Assembly (NCBI GenBank): GCA_018064545.1
Contig: JAGHUY010000323.1
Coordinates: 1-6,566, forward strand
Direction: 5' to 3'
DNA from: Candidatus Apopatosoma intestinale
GTDB taxonomy: Bacteria; Bacillota; Clostridia; Oscillospirales; CAG-272
DNA length: 6,566 bases
This document shows, piece by piece, positions 1 through 6,296 of the stretch. A program made the position numbers and the translations under genes. The notes beneath the pieces were generated by a model. That model was not told where the DNA came from. It made no database searches and saw only the letters and a program-made list of their open reading frames with translations. The stretch's first letter is position 1. Each line of letters starts with the position of its first letter.

Positions 1-1
1 C

Positions 2-499
2 GGCATTTGCATTACGGGCGGAGAACCCTTACTGCAAAAGGATATTTCTGATTTTATACAGAAGTGTAAATCACTCGGATACCGTGTAAAGCTGGATACG
101 AACGGCTCGTTTCCCGCCAAATTGAAAGAACTGGCGGGTGCCGGACTACTCGATTACGTGGCCATGGACGTAAAGAACTGCCGCGAAAAATACGGGATGA
201 CCGTCGGTCTGCCGCATTTCGATACCGCGCCGATCGAGGAGAGCGTGGCCTTTCTGCTCTCCGGCAAAGTCCCGTTCGAATTTCGCACGACGGTGGTGGA
301 GGAATTTCACACCGTGGAGGACATCGTGAAAATCTCCGAATGGATCGCCGGGGCACCGCGGTATTTTTTACAGAATTTCGTGGATTCCGAGCATCTGATC
401 GGCGAAAACCTCCATCCGGCAAGCAAAGACACATTGAGTGCCATGCGCGACGCGGCGCGGAAAAACGTGCCGCCGACAAATTTACGGGGATTAGGCTGA
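2..499 (+). CDS. nrdG: Anaerobic ribonucleotide reductase activating protein (radical SAM), 3' part
   Basis: This is the C-terminal part (165 residues and a TGA stop) of a radical-SAM glycyl-radical activase; the N-terminus lies outside the window. The enzyme cleaves S-adenosylmethionine with a 4Fe-4S cluster to generate the glycyl radical on NrdD. Visible residues include the SAM-binding GGEP loop (ITGGEPLLQ, visible residues 4-12), the LDTNGS strand (31-36), DYVAMDVK (51-58) and a late RTTVVEEF segment followed by YFLQNF. This pattern fits the longer NrdG2-like subtype found in Clostridia and Thermotoga rather than the short E. coli NrdG. The CxxxCxxC cluster motif would lie upstream and cannot be checked. 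nrdD follows 112 bases downstream with its own promoter, so the two are adjacent but not tightly coupled. A pyruvate formate-lyase activase is a less likely alternative, given the neighbour. Confidence 0.88.
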   Translation, partial: GICITGGEPLLQKDISDFIQKCKSLGYRVKLDTNGSFPAKLKELAGAGLLDYVAMDVKNCREKYGMTVGLPHFDTAPIEESVAFLLSGKVPFEFRTTVVEEFHTVEDIVKISEWIAGAPRYFLQNFVDSEHLIGENLHPASKDTLSAMRDAARKNVPPTNLRGLG

Positions 500-503
500 A
501 AAA

Positions 504-519
504 ACACAATATATAGTGT
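504..519. promoter_or_regulatory. NrdR box 1 (operator upstream of nrdD)
   Basis: The 16-mer acacaatatatagtgt agrees at every position with the NrdR-box consensus acaCwAtATaTwGtgt as I recall it. It is a near-palindrome whose only asymmetries are the two W positions. NrdR is a zinc-finger/ATP-cone repressor that senses dATP/ATP and silences ribonucleotide reductase genes. The box lies 9 bases upstream of the -35 hexamer and directly before an RNR gene, as expected. NrdR itself is not encoded in the window. Confidence 0.85.
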
Positions 520-528
520 AAAATGCTC

Positions 529-557
529 TTGACAAGGCACAAGATATATGGTAAAAT
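529..557 (+). promoter_or_regulatory. Sigma-A promoter of nrdD-trxB
   Basis: A perfect -35 hexamer TTGACA (529-534), a 17-base spacer and a -10 hexamer TAAAAT (552-557, five of six consensus positions) form a strong housekeeping promoter. Transcription would start near 564, giving a leader of about 48 bases before nrdD. Its overlap with NrdR-like boxes suggests strong expression that is repressed when deoxynucleotides are plentiful. Confidence 0.85.
537..552. promoter_or_regulatory. NrdR box 2 (degenerate), inside the nrdD promoter
   Basis: The 16-mer gcacaagatatatggt matches the NrdR consensus at about 12 of 16 positions. It starts 33 bases after box 1, roughly three helical turns, which is the usual arrangement for paired NrdR boxes (usually 31-32 bases). 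It fills most of the spacer between the -35 and -10 hexamers and reaches the first base of the -10, so bound repressor should block RNA polymerase. The match is weaker than box 1, and a register shifted by two bases is also possible. Confidence 0.65.
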
Positions 558-611
558 GGCCTCGTAATTCGCGCTTGACTACCATAGACGGCGCTTCATG
601 GAGGAAAAATC

Positions 612-2981
612 ATGTATCGAGTCAACAAACGGGACGGAAAAATCGTAGAATTTGATCTTTCCAAGATTTCTGCCGCGATGAAAAAGGCTTTTGAGGCCTG
701 CGGGAAAAACTTCCATCCGGACGTGGTGGATTTTCTGGCTCTCAAAGTGACGGCGGATTTCGAATCGAAGATTCAGAACGAATTGATTTCCGTAGAAGCC
801 ATTCAGGACAGTGTGGAATCCGTTCTGATCAAAGCCGGCTATGACGACGTGGCCAAGGCCTACATTCTGTACCGGAAACAGAGAGAGAAGATCCGCAACC
901 TGTCCAGCACGCTTCTGGACTACAAGAACACCGTCGACGATTATCTGAAAAATCTCGACTGGCGTGTGAAAGAGAACTCCACCGTCACGTATTCCGTGGG
1001 CGGTCTGATTTTATCCAACTCCGGGGCGATCACCGCCAACTATTGGCTGTCCGAGGTCTACGATCAGGAAATCGCCGACGCTCACCGCAATGCGGACCTG
1101 CATCTGCACGACCTTTCCATGCTGACCGGCTACTGCGCCGGTTGGTCGTTAAAGCAACTGATTCAAGATGGACTCGGCGGCGTTGTCGGCAAGATCACAT
1201 CCTCTCCGGCCAGCCACCTCTCCACGCTCTGCAACCAGATGGTCAACTTCCTCGGCATCATGCAGAACGAGTGGGCAGGAGCTCAGGCGTTCTCCTCTTT
1301 TGATACCTATCTTGCTCCGTTCGTCAAGATCGACAATCTGTCGTATAAAGAAGTCAAACAGTGCATCCAGTCGTTCATCTACGGTGTCAACACGCCGTCT
1401 CGCTGGGGCACGCAGGCACCGTTCTCCAACATCACGCTGGACTGGACCGTGCCGAACGACCTGGCCGAACTGAACTGCATCGTCGGCGGCAAGGAAGTGG
1501 ACTTCAAATATAAAGACTGTAAAAAAGAGATGGGTATGGTAAACAAGGCGTTCATCGAGATCATGATCGAAGGCGACGCCAACGGTCGCGGTTTCCAGTA
1601 CCCGATCCCCACCTATTCCATCACCCGTGATTTCGACTGGTCGGAAACCGAAAACAACAAGATGCTGTTTGAGATGACCGCCAAGTACGGAACCCCGTAT
1701 TTCTCCAACTATATCAACTCCGATATGGAGCCGAGCGACGTCCGCAGTATGTGCTGCCGTCTGCGCCTTGACCTGCGCGAACTGCGCAAAAAGTCCGGCG
1801 GCTTCTTCGGAAGCGGTGAATCCACCGGTTCCATCGGCGTCGTGACGATCAATATGCCGCGTATCGCCTATCTTGCCAAGGATGAAAAGGACTTTTACGC
1901 CCGTCTCGACAAGATGATGGACATCGCCGCCCGTTCGCTGAAAACCAAGCGTACCGTCATCACCAAACTGCTCGATTCCGGTCTGTATCCGTATACCAAG
2001 AGATACCTCGGCACATTTGCCAACCATTTCTCCACGATCGGTCTGGTCGGGATGAACGAGGCGTGCCTCAACGCGAACTGGATCCGTGCCGATCTGACGG
2101 AAGAAAAGGCGCAGGCGTTTACCCGCGACGTTCTCAACCATATGCGTGAGCGTCTCTCCGATTATCAGGAGATGTACGGCGACCTCTATAACCTGGAAGC
2201 CACGCCGGCCGAGTCCACCTCGTACCGTCTTGCCAAGCACGATAAACAGAAGTATCCCGACATCATCACCGCCGCCAAGACCGGCGATCAGACGCCGTAC
2301 TACACCAACAGTTCGCATCTGCCGGTTGGTTATACGGACGATATTTTCTCTGCCCTCGATATTCAGGACGAATTGCAGACGCTCTATACCTCCGGTACCG
2401 TGTTCCACGCTTTCCTCGGCGAGAAACTGCCGGATTGGAAAGCGGCCGCCAATCTGGTCCGCAAGATCGCGGAAAACTATAAACTTCCGTATTATACCAT
2501 GTCTCCGACGTATTCCGTCTGCAAAAACCATGGCTATCTGGCGGGCGAGCAGTTCAAATGCCCCGAGTGCGGTGAGGCGACCGAAGTATACAGCCGTATA
2601 ACAGGATATTACCGCCCGGTACAGAACTGGAACGTCGGCAAGGCGCAGGAATACAAGAACCGCAAGACCTACGACATCGGCCGCTCCGTCCTGACGCACA
2701 GCGGTCCGAAGACGGCAGAAACCGCTTGCACCTGTGAGCATCCGACGGTCGAAGACGACCGCACGATCCTCTTCACCACCGCCACCTGTCCGAACTGCAA
2801 GATCGCCTGCGCGATCCTCGACAAAGCGGGTGTTTCCTATGAAAAACTTCTCGCCAATGAGAACGCAGAACTGGCGACCGAGCTTGGTGTCAAACAGGCT
2901 CCGACCCTCGTCATGATAAAAGACGGAGCGGTCGAAAAGATTTCGGGAGTGTCCGATATTAAGAAGTATCTCGGTGTATAG
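612..2981 (+). CDS. nrdD: Anaerobic (class III) ribonucleoside-triphosphate reductase with fused C-terminal redoxin domain
   Basis: This 789-residue enzyme reduces ribonucleotides to deoxyribonucleotides using a glycyl radical. Residues 1 to about 95 form an ATP-cone (VNKRDGKIVEFDLSKI), the allosteric nucleotide sensor. The catalytic barrel follows, with Y174-C175 after HLHDLSMLTG and an MCCRLRLDL loop (M380-R383) that should hold the thiyl-radical cysteine. A zinc site is suggested by C637, C650 and C653 (CKNHGYLAG...CPECG). The glycyl radical is probably G665 in SRITGYYRPVQNWN. After a linker containing C706 and C708, residues 716 to 789 form a small thioredoxin-fold domain with a CPNC motif (726-729) and a cis-proline QAPT (P764). 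Many class III enzymes lack this extension. The MCCR motif and the fused redoxin point to the thioredoxin/NrdH-dependent subtype rather than the formate-dependent one; the subtype is inferred. The ATG start has a GGAGG (600-604) seven bases upstream. Confidence 0.95.
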   Translation: MYRVNKRDGKIVEFDLSKISAAMKKAFEACGKNFHPDVVDFLALKVTADFESKIQNELISVEAIQDSVESVLIKAGYDDVAKAYILYRKQREKIRNLSSTLLDYKNTVDDYLKNLDWRVKENSTVTYSVGGLILSNSGAITANYWLSEVYDQEIADAHRNADLHLHDLSMLTGYCAGWSLKQLIQDGLGGVVGKITSSPASHLSTLCNQMVNFLGIMQNEWAGAQAFSSFDTYLAPFVKIDNLSYKEVKQCIQSFIYGVNTPSRWGTQAPFSNITLDWTVPNDLAELNCIVGGKEVDFKYKDCKKEMGMVNKAFIEIMIEGDANGRGFQYPIPTYSITRDFDWSETENNKMLFEMTAKYGTPYFSNYINSDMEPSDVRSMCCRLRLDLRELRKKSGGFFGSGESTGSIGVVTINMPRIAYLAKDEKDFYARLDKMMDIAARSLKTKRTVITKLLDSGLYPYTKRYLGTFANHFSTIGLVGMNEACLNANWIRADLTEEKAQAFTRDVLNHMRERLSDYQEMYGDLYNLEATPAESTSYRLAKHDKQKYPDIITAAKTGDQTPYYTNSSHLPVGYTDDIFSALDIQDELQTLYTSGTVFHAFLGEKLPDWKAAANLVRKIAENYKLPYYTMSPTYSVCKNHGYLAGEQFKCPECGEATEVYSRITGYYRPVQNWNVGKAQEYKNRKTYDIGRSVLTHSGPKTAETACTCEHPTVEDDRTILFTTATCPNCKIACAILDKAGVSYEKLLANENAELATELGVKQAPTLVMIKDGAVEKISGVSDIKKYLGV

Positions 2982-2983
2982 TT

Positions 2984-3898
2984 ATGATTTACGATTTGAT
3001 CATCATCGGCGGCGGCCCTGCGGGGCTGACCGCCGCTCTGTATGCACGCAGAGCGAATAAAAGCGTGATCGTGCTCGAAAAAGCCACGTTCGGCGGGCAG
3101 ATCACGTTTTCTCCCAAGGTGGAGAACATTCCCGGTTTTGCCAGTCTGTCCGGCAACGAGTTTGCCGAAAAACTGGTGGAGCAGGTGCTTTTGCAGGGTG
3201 CGGAAGTCGATTCCTGCGAGGTGACGGAACTGAGAGACGGCAAAACGAAGACCGTCGTGACCGACGGCGGCACCTACGAGGGGAAAGCCGTGATCCTCGC
3301 GACGGGGGCGAGACACCGTTTGCTGGGCTTGCCTCATGAAGAAGAACTGATCGGAAACGGCATTTCTTTCTGCGCCGTCTGCGACGGAGCGTTTTTTAAG
3401 GACAAAAAAGTCGCGGTCATCGGCGGCGGAAACTCGGCTTTGCAGGAGGCACTCCTCCTTGCCGATCTGGCGGCTAAGGTGACCGTGGTTCAAAATCTCG
3501 ATTTTCTGACCGGTGAGCAGAAGCTCCGCGAGGCACTTTCGGAAAAAGCCAACGTAGAGGTAATCCTCGGCACGGTCGTCGATTCCTATATCGGTGAAAA
3601 CGAGTTAACAGGCATCCGCATCCGCAGGGAAGCCGATGGGACGGTGACGGAACTGCCGCTTGACGGGGTATTTCTTGCCGTCGGGCTGGTGCCGCAGAAC
3701 GAGGCATTTGCCGACGTTATCTCTCTCGACGGGCGCGGCTATGCCGACGCGGGTGAGGACTGCCGCACCGGAACGGACGGGATTTTCGTGGCGGGTGACT
3801 GCCGCACCAAGCGTATCCGCCAGGTGACGACGGCCGCCGCCGACGGCGCGATTGCCGCGCTTGCCGCTTGCGATTATGTGGATTCTCTCGGCAAATAG
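2984..3898 (+). CDS. trxB: Thioredoxin reductase-like flavoprotein disulfide reductase
   Basis: A 304-residue low-molecular-weight thioredoxin reductase homologue of normal length. It should pass electrons through FAD and a redox-active cysteine pair to a thioredoxin-like partner. Visible motifs are the FAD-binding IIGGGPAGLTAALYARR (from residue 7), ATGARHRLLGLP, the catalytic CAVCDG (C130, C133), a second dinucleotide loop VIGGGNSALQEA (145-156) and the C-terminal FAD motif IFVAGDCRTKRIRQVTTAAADGA. After the second loop, the usual HRRxxxR signature for the NADPH 2'-phosphate is replaced by VVQNLDFLTGEQK (168-180), so NADPH use is doubtful. The start lies 2 bases after the nrdD stop and has no clear ribosome binding site, so translation is probably coupled to nrdD. 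The fused redoxin of NrdD is the likely partner (inferred). The symbol trxB denotes family only. Confidence 0.9.
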   Translation: MIYDLIIIGGGPAGLTAALYARRANKSVIVLEKATFGGQITFSPKVENIPGFASLSGNEFAEKLVEQVLLQGAEVDSCEVTELRDGKTKTVVTDGGTYEGKAVILATGARHRLLGLPHEEELIGNGISFCAVCDGAFFKDKKVAVIGGGNSALQEALLLADLAAKVTVVQNLDFLTGEQKLREALSEKANVEVILGTVVDSYIGENELTGIRIRREADGTVTELPLDGVFLAVGLVPQNEAFADVISLDGRGYADAGEDCRTGTDGIFVAGDCRTKRIRQVTTAAADGAIAALAACDYVDSLGK

Positions 3899-3910
3899 TA
3901 GACGGAAAGT

Positions 3911-3940
3911 CCCGGATGACCCGATCATCCGGGCTTTTTT
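3911..3940 (+). terminator. Intrinsic terminator of nrdD-trxB
   Basis: A perfect 9-bp stem, CCCGGATGA (3911-3919) with TCATCCGGG (3925-3933), encloses a 5-base loop. One C and then six T's (3935-3940) follow. It begins 12 bases after the trxB stop and separates this operon from the antiporter operon. Confidence 0.93.
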
Positions 3941-3963
3941 GTCATCGGCGGCCTTTTTGTCAT
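3934..3963. repeat. Short direct repeat after the terminator
   Basis: CTTTTTTGTCAT (3934-3945) recurs as CCTTTTTGTCAT (3952-3963), 11 of 12 bases identical and 18 bases apart. It doubles the T-run of the terminator tail. It probably arose by local duplication; no function is evident. Confidence 0.5.
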
Positions 3964-3966
3964 ATA

Positions 3967-3987
3967 CTTTCCTTAATAAAAGGAAAG
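3967..3987. repeat. Inverted repeat upstream of the antiporter promoter
   Basis: CTTTCCTT (3967-3974) and AAGGAAAG (3980-3987) form a perfect 8-bp inverted repeat around a 5-base AT-rich centre. It ends 5 bases before the -35 hexamer and lacks a following T-run, so it is not a typical terminator. Its position would suit an operator or activator site, but I do not recognise the motif. Confidence 0.45.
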
Positions 3988-3992
3988 GGGAC

Positions 3993-4021
3993 TTGATTTT
4001 TATAAAAAACGATTGTATAAT
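3993..4021 (+). promoter_or_regulatory. Sigma-A promoter of the antiporter-mgtC operon
   Basis: TTGATT (3993-3998, four of six -35 positions), a 17-base spacer and a perfect TATAAT (4016-4021) lie just upstream of the antiporter gene in AT-rich DNA. Transcription would start near 4028, leaving a leader of under 30 bases, too short for a riboswitch. Confidence 0.82.
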
Positions 4022-4036
4022 ATAAAAAACACGGAA

Positions 4037-4046
4037 GGGAGGAGGG
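4037..4046 (+). promoter_or_regulatory. Ribosome binding site fixing the antiporter start
   Basis: The purine run GGGAGGAGGG contains AGGAGG at 4040-4045, nine bases before ATG 4055. It rules out the in-frame TTG at 4013, which overlaps the -10 region and would lie upstream of the predicted transcript start. Confidence 0.85.
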
Positions 4047-4054
4047 CTTTCTTT

Positions 4055-5509
4055 ATGAGCGGATTTCAAAAATTGCTTTCCGGCGTTTCGCCGGTCGCGG
4101 TCGTGATCATATCCATTGCGCTGATGCTGTTCATCGGTTTTGCGCTGACGCGGCTGACCAAAAAACTGCGGCTTCCGAACGTGACGGCCTACATCCTGAC
4201 CGGTATTCTGATCGGGCCGTACTGTCTGAACCTGATTCCCGGACGAGTCGTGGACGGCATGAGTTTTCTGCCCGACATCGCCCTCGCTTTCATCGCGTTC
4301 AGCACGGGCGAGTTCTTCCGTTTTTCCGTTCTCAAAAAGAACGGCGGCAAGGTCGTCGTGATCACTTTGCTGGAATCTCTGCTCGCCTCCGTCGTGGTGT
4401 TTACCGTCACATTCTTCCTGCTCCGACTGGACTTGGCGTTTTCGATCGTGCTTTCGGCATTGGCGGCGGCGACCGCGCCCGCTTCGACGATGATGACCAT
4501 CCGTCAGACGGGAGCGAAGGGCGATTTTGTACAGACACTTTTGCAGGTCGTGGCACTCGATGACATCGTGGGGCTGCTCGCGTACAGCATCCCCATCTCG
4601 GTGGCTCTCGCCTCGCTGTCCGGCTCCGTGTTTTCATTCGGAACGGTTATAAAGCCGATTCTCGCCAATCTCGCCGTTCTCGTTCTCGGCGGTATTTTCG
4701 GGCTTGTCATGAAATGGCTGATGCCCAAAAAGCGTTCGACGGATAACCGCCTCATCATCAGCATCGCCACCCTGTTCGCGTTCTGCGGCATCTGCGCACT
4801 GTTCGACACGTCGCCGCTTCTCGGCTGTATGTCGATGGGCACGGTCTATATCAACGTCACCGACGACGAAAAACTGTTCAAACAACTCAACTATTTCAGC
4901 CCGCCGCTTCTGCTGCTGTTCTTTGTGCGGTCGGGGCTGACGTTCCGTCTCGATGCTCTTACGGACACTTCGTCCTCCGTCGGCGGTGTGCCGCTGATCT
5001 TGGTCGGTGTCATTTATTTCGTCGTCCGTATCTTCGGCAAATATGCCGGCGCTTTCCTCGGTGCGCTTGCCGTTGGGAAAGCGAAGTCGGTGCGGAGTTA
5101 TCTCGGTCTTGCGCTGATCCCGCAGGCCGGGGTGGCCATCGGCCTTGCGGCACTCGGCGCACGGACACTCGGCGGGGAAGCCGGCGCGGCGCTGGAAACC
5201 GTGATTCTCGCTTCCAGTGTACTGTATGAATTGATCGGTCCCGCCTGTGCCAAGTTGGCACTTTTCCTCTCCGGCTCCTATTCGACGGCCATCGAGGACG
5301 TGGTTTCCGTCGTGGAAGTGGAAGAGAACGGCCGGAAGAAGACGCCGGTCGAACTTCTCACGGAACGTATCCGCAAGATTCAGGAGACGATCCCGCCGCA
5401 TACGCAGACCGAGGAGAACGAACAGGCGTTTACCGAGGCGGCGGAAGAACAATATCAACAACAGGTGTACCGTCATATTCTGCTCCGTCGATTCGGCGGC
5501 AGAAGATAG
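4055..5509 (+). CDS. Cation:proton antiporter, CPA2-like Na+/H+ exchanger family
   Basis: A 484-residue polytopic membrane protein with about 12 hydrophobic segments over residues 11 to 407. It probably exchanges Na+ or K+ for protons across the cytoplasmic membrane. Family features are LRLPNVTAYILTGILIGP (38-55), ATAPAST (139-145), a paired aspartate in VALDDIVGL (D169-D170), expected to bind the ion as in electrogenic CPA2 antiporters, LLFFVRSGLTF (287-297) and LIPQAGVAIGLA (354-365). Unlike Kef-type proteins it has no Rossmann (TrkA-N) domain. It ends instead in a charged, Glu/Gln-rich tail of about 75 residues (410-484) that is probably cytosolic and partly helical. The mgtC-like gene follows after 10 bases in the same operon. 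Ion specificity cannot be read from the sequence. Confidence 0.88.
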   Translation: MSGFQKLLSGVSPVAVVIISIALMLFIGFALTRLTKKLRLPNVTAYILTGILIGPYCLNLIPGRVVDGMSFLPDIALAFIAFSTGEFFRFSVLKKNGGKVVVITLLESLLASVVVFTVTFFLLRLDLAFSIVLSALAAATAPASTMMTIRQTGAKGDFVQTLLQVVALDDIVGLLAYSIPISVALASLSGSVFSFGTVIKPILANLAVLVLGGIFGLVMKWLMPKKRSTDNRLIISIATLFAFCGICALFDTSPLLGCMSMGTVYINVTDDEKLFKQLNYFSPPLLLLFFVRSGLTFRLDALTDTSSSVGGVPLILVGVIYFVVRIFGKYAGAFLGALAVGKAKSVRSYLGLALIPQAGVAIGLAALGARTLGGEAGAALETVILASSVLYELIGPACAKLALFLSGSYSTAIEDVVSVVEVEENGRKKTPVELLTERIRKIQETIPPHTQTEENEQAFTEAAEEQYQQQVYRHILLRRFGGRR

Positions 5510-5519
5510 GAGGATTTCA

Positions 5520-6254
5520 ATGAGTACGAATTTCTTTATGAGCGACCCGATCGCCAAGCTTCTCGGCTTTTGGGCGCACGATCCCGGCGAATGGACTTGT
5601 TATCTGTTCAAGATCGTGCTGTCTCTCATTCTTGCCGCCCTCGTCGGCTGGGAACGTGCCAGTAAACGCCACGCCGCGGGACTGCGCACTTTTATGCTCG
5701 TCTCATTTGCTTCGACGGTGGCGATGATCCTCGACGTGACGATGATCTTCCACGGTGTCTCGATCGCTCCGTTTATTTCTGCCGCGACGGTCATCGGACT
5801 TGCCATTCTGTCGATCAATTCCACGCTATACAGTTCCCGCAATCAGATCAAGGGTCTGACAACATCGGTTGCCCTTTGGGCCGAGGGTATCATCGGCTTT
5901 TCGATCGGGGCGGGGCTTTATACGATCGCGCTGATCTCGTTTATCGCGTTCTTCTGCTGTCTGTCGCTGTTCCCCCGTCTGGAGGCGGTACTCAAAGACC
6001 GCTCCAACCACTTTGAAGTGCATCTGGAACTGAAAAACATCAGCTTTTTGCAGGACTTCGTGACCACGATCCGTGCGCTCGGCATGAAGATCGACGACAT
6101 CGAGTCGAATCCTGCCTATCTCGGCTCGGGGCTCAGCGTCTATTCGGTGTCGATTTCCGTGACCGGAAAGGAACTCAAACAGTATAAGACGCATAAGGAG
6201 ATCATCGAGGCGCTCCAAACGCTCGAATACATTCATCATATTGAGGAAATGTAA
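5520..6254 (+). CDS. MgtC/SapB family membrane protein
   Basis: A 244-residue protein with an N-terminal membrane domain (about four to five helices, residues 26-150) and a C-terminal soluble domain (about 165-244) that fits the ACT-like fold of longer MgtC proteins. The family signature appears as LVGWERASKRHAAGLRTFMLVSF (from residue 41) and IKGLTTSVALWAEGIIGFSIGAG (from 110). MgtC proteins are linked to growth at low magnesium, acid tolerance and, in Salmonella, inhibition of ATP synthase; the role here is unknown. The family's usual GFLGAG stretch between the two signatures is replaced by VIGLAILSIN (91-100). The ATG at 5520 is chosen because GGAGG (5509-5513) lies six bases upstream; MSDP at 5538 is a weaker alternative. 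The GGAGG begins on the last base of the antiporter stop codon, so the genes are co-transcribed. Confidence 0.87.
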   Translation: MSTNFFMSDPIAKLLGFWAHDPGEWTCYLFKIVLSLILAALVGWERASKRHAAGLRTFMLVSFASTVAMILDVTMIFHGVSIAPFISAATVIGLAILSINSTLYSSRNQIKGLTTSVALWAEGIIGFSIGAGLYTIALISFIAFFCCLSLFPRLEAVLKDRSNHFEVHLELKNISFLQDFVTTIRALGMKIDDIESNPAYLGSGLSVYSVSISVTGKELKQYKTHKEIIEALQTLEYIHHIEEM

Positions 6255-6269
6255 CCCTCTTTTGAAAGC

Positions 6270-6296
6270 AAAAAGACCGCCGCGGCGGTCTTTTTT
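6270..6296. terminator. Bidirectional intrinsic terminator between mgtC-like gene and udk
   Basis: The 16-base perfect palindrome at 6275-6290 (GACCGCCG/CGGCGGTC) can fold as a 6-bp GC-rich stem with a CGCG loop. Five A's precede it (6270-6274) and six T's follow (6291-6296), so it carries a U-tract on both strands and can end both convergent transcripts. Confidence 0.92.

Noticed and set aside
558..611. Possible riboswitch or attenuator in the nrdD leader
   Set aside because: The leader is only about 48 bases, with no stable hairpin or T-run; the control seen is at the promoter.
598..648. Short out-of-frame ATG reading frame (16 codons) overlapping the nrdD ribosome binding site and start
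   Set aside because: It has no ribosome binding site of its own, and its ATG overlaps the GGAGG that serves nrdD. There is no sign of a leader peptide.
1149..2741. Long antisense open frame (530 codons) opposite nrdD
   Set aside because: It lies wholly within a well-conserved gene, has no recognisable domain and is a typical by-product of the G/C-rich third positions of nrdD.
3941..3960. Second terminator at the GGCGGCC-TTTTT stretch
   Set aside because: No adequate stem can be formed before the T-run; it is better described as part of a short direct repeat.
4013..4054. N-terminal extension of the antiporter from a TTG start
   Set aside because: The TTG overlaps the -10 region and lies upstream of the predicted transcript start, whereas AGGAGG is well spaced for ATG 4055.
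5247..5519. Upstream extension of the mgtC-like gene into the antiporter gene
   Set aside because: The added residues are Arg-rich and low in complexity, an out-of-frame reading of the antiporter tail. The GGAGG at 5509-5513 defines the start at 5520.
4634..5557. Antisense open frame of 307 codons opposite the antiporter
   Set aside because: The translation resembles no family and is rich in His/Arg, as expected for the complement of membrane-protein codons. The sense strand has clear family motifs and a ribosome binding site.
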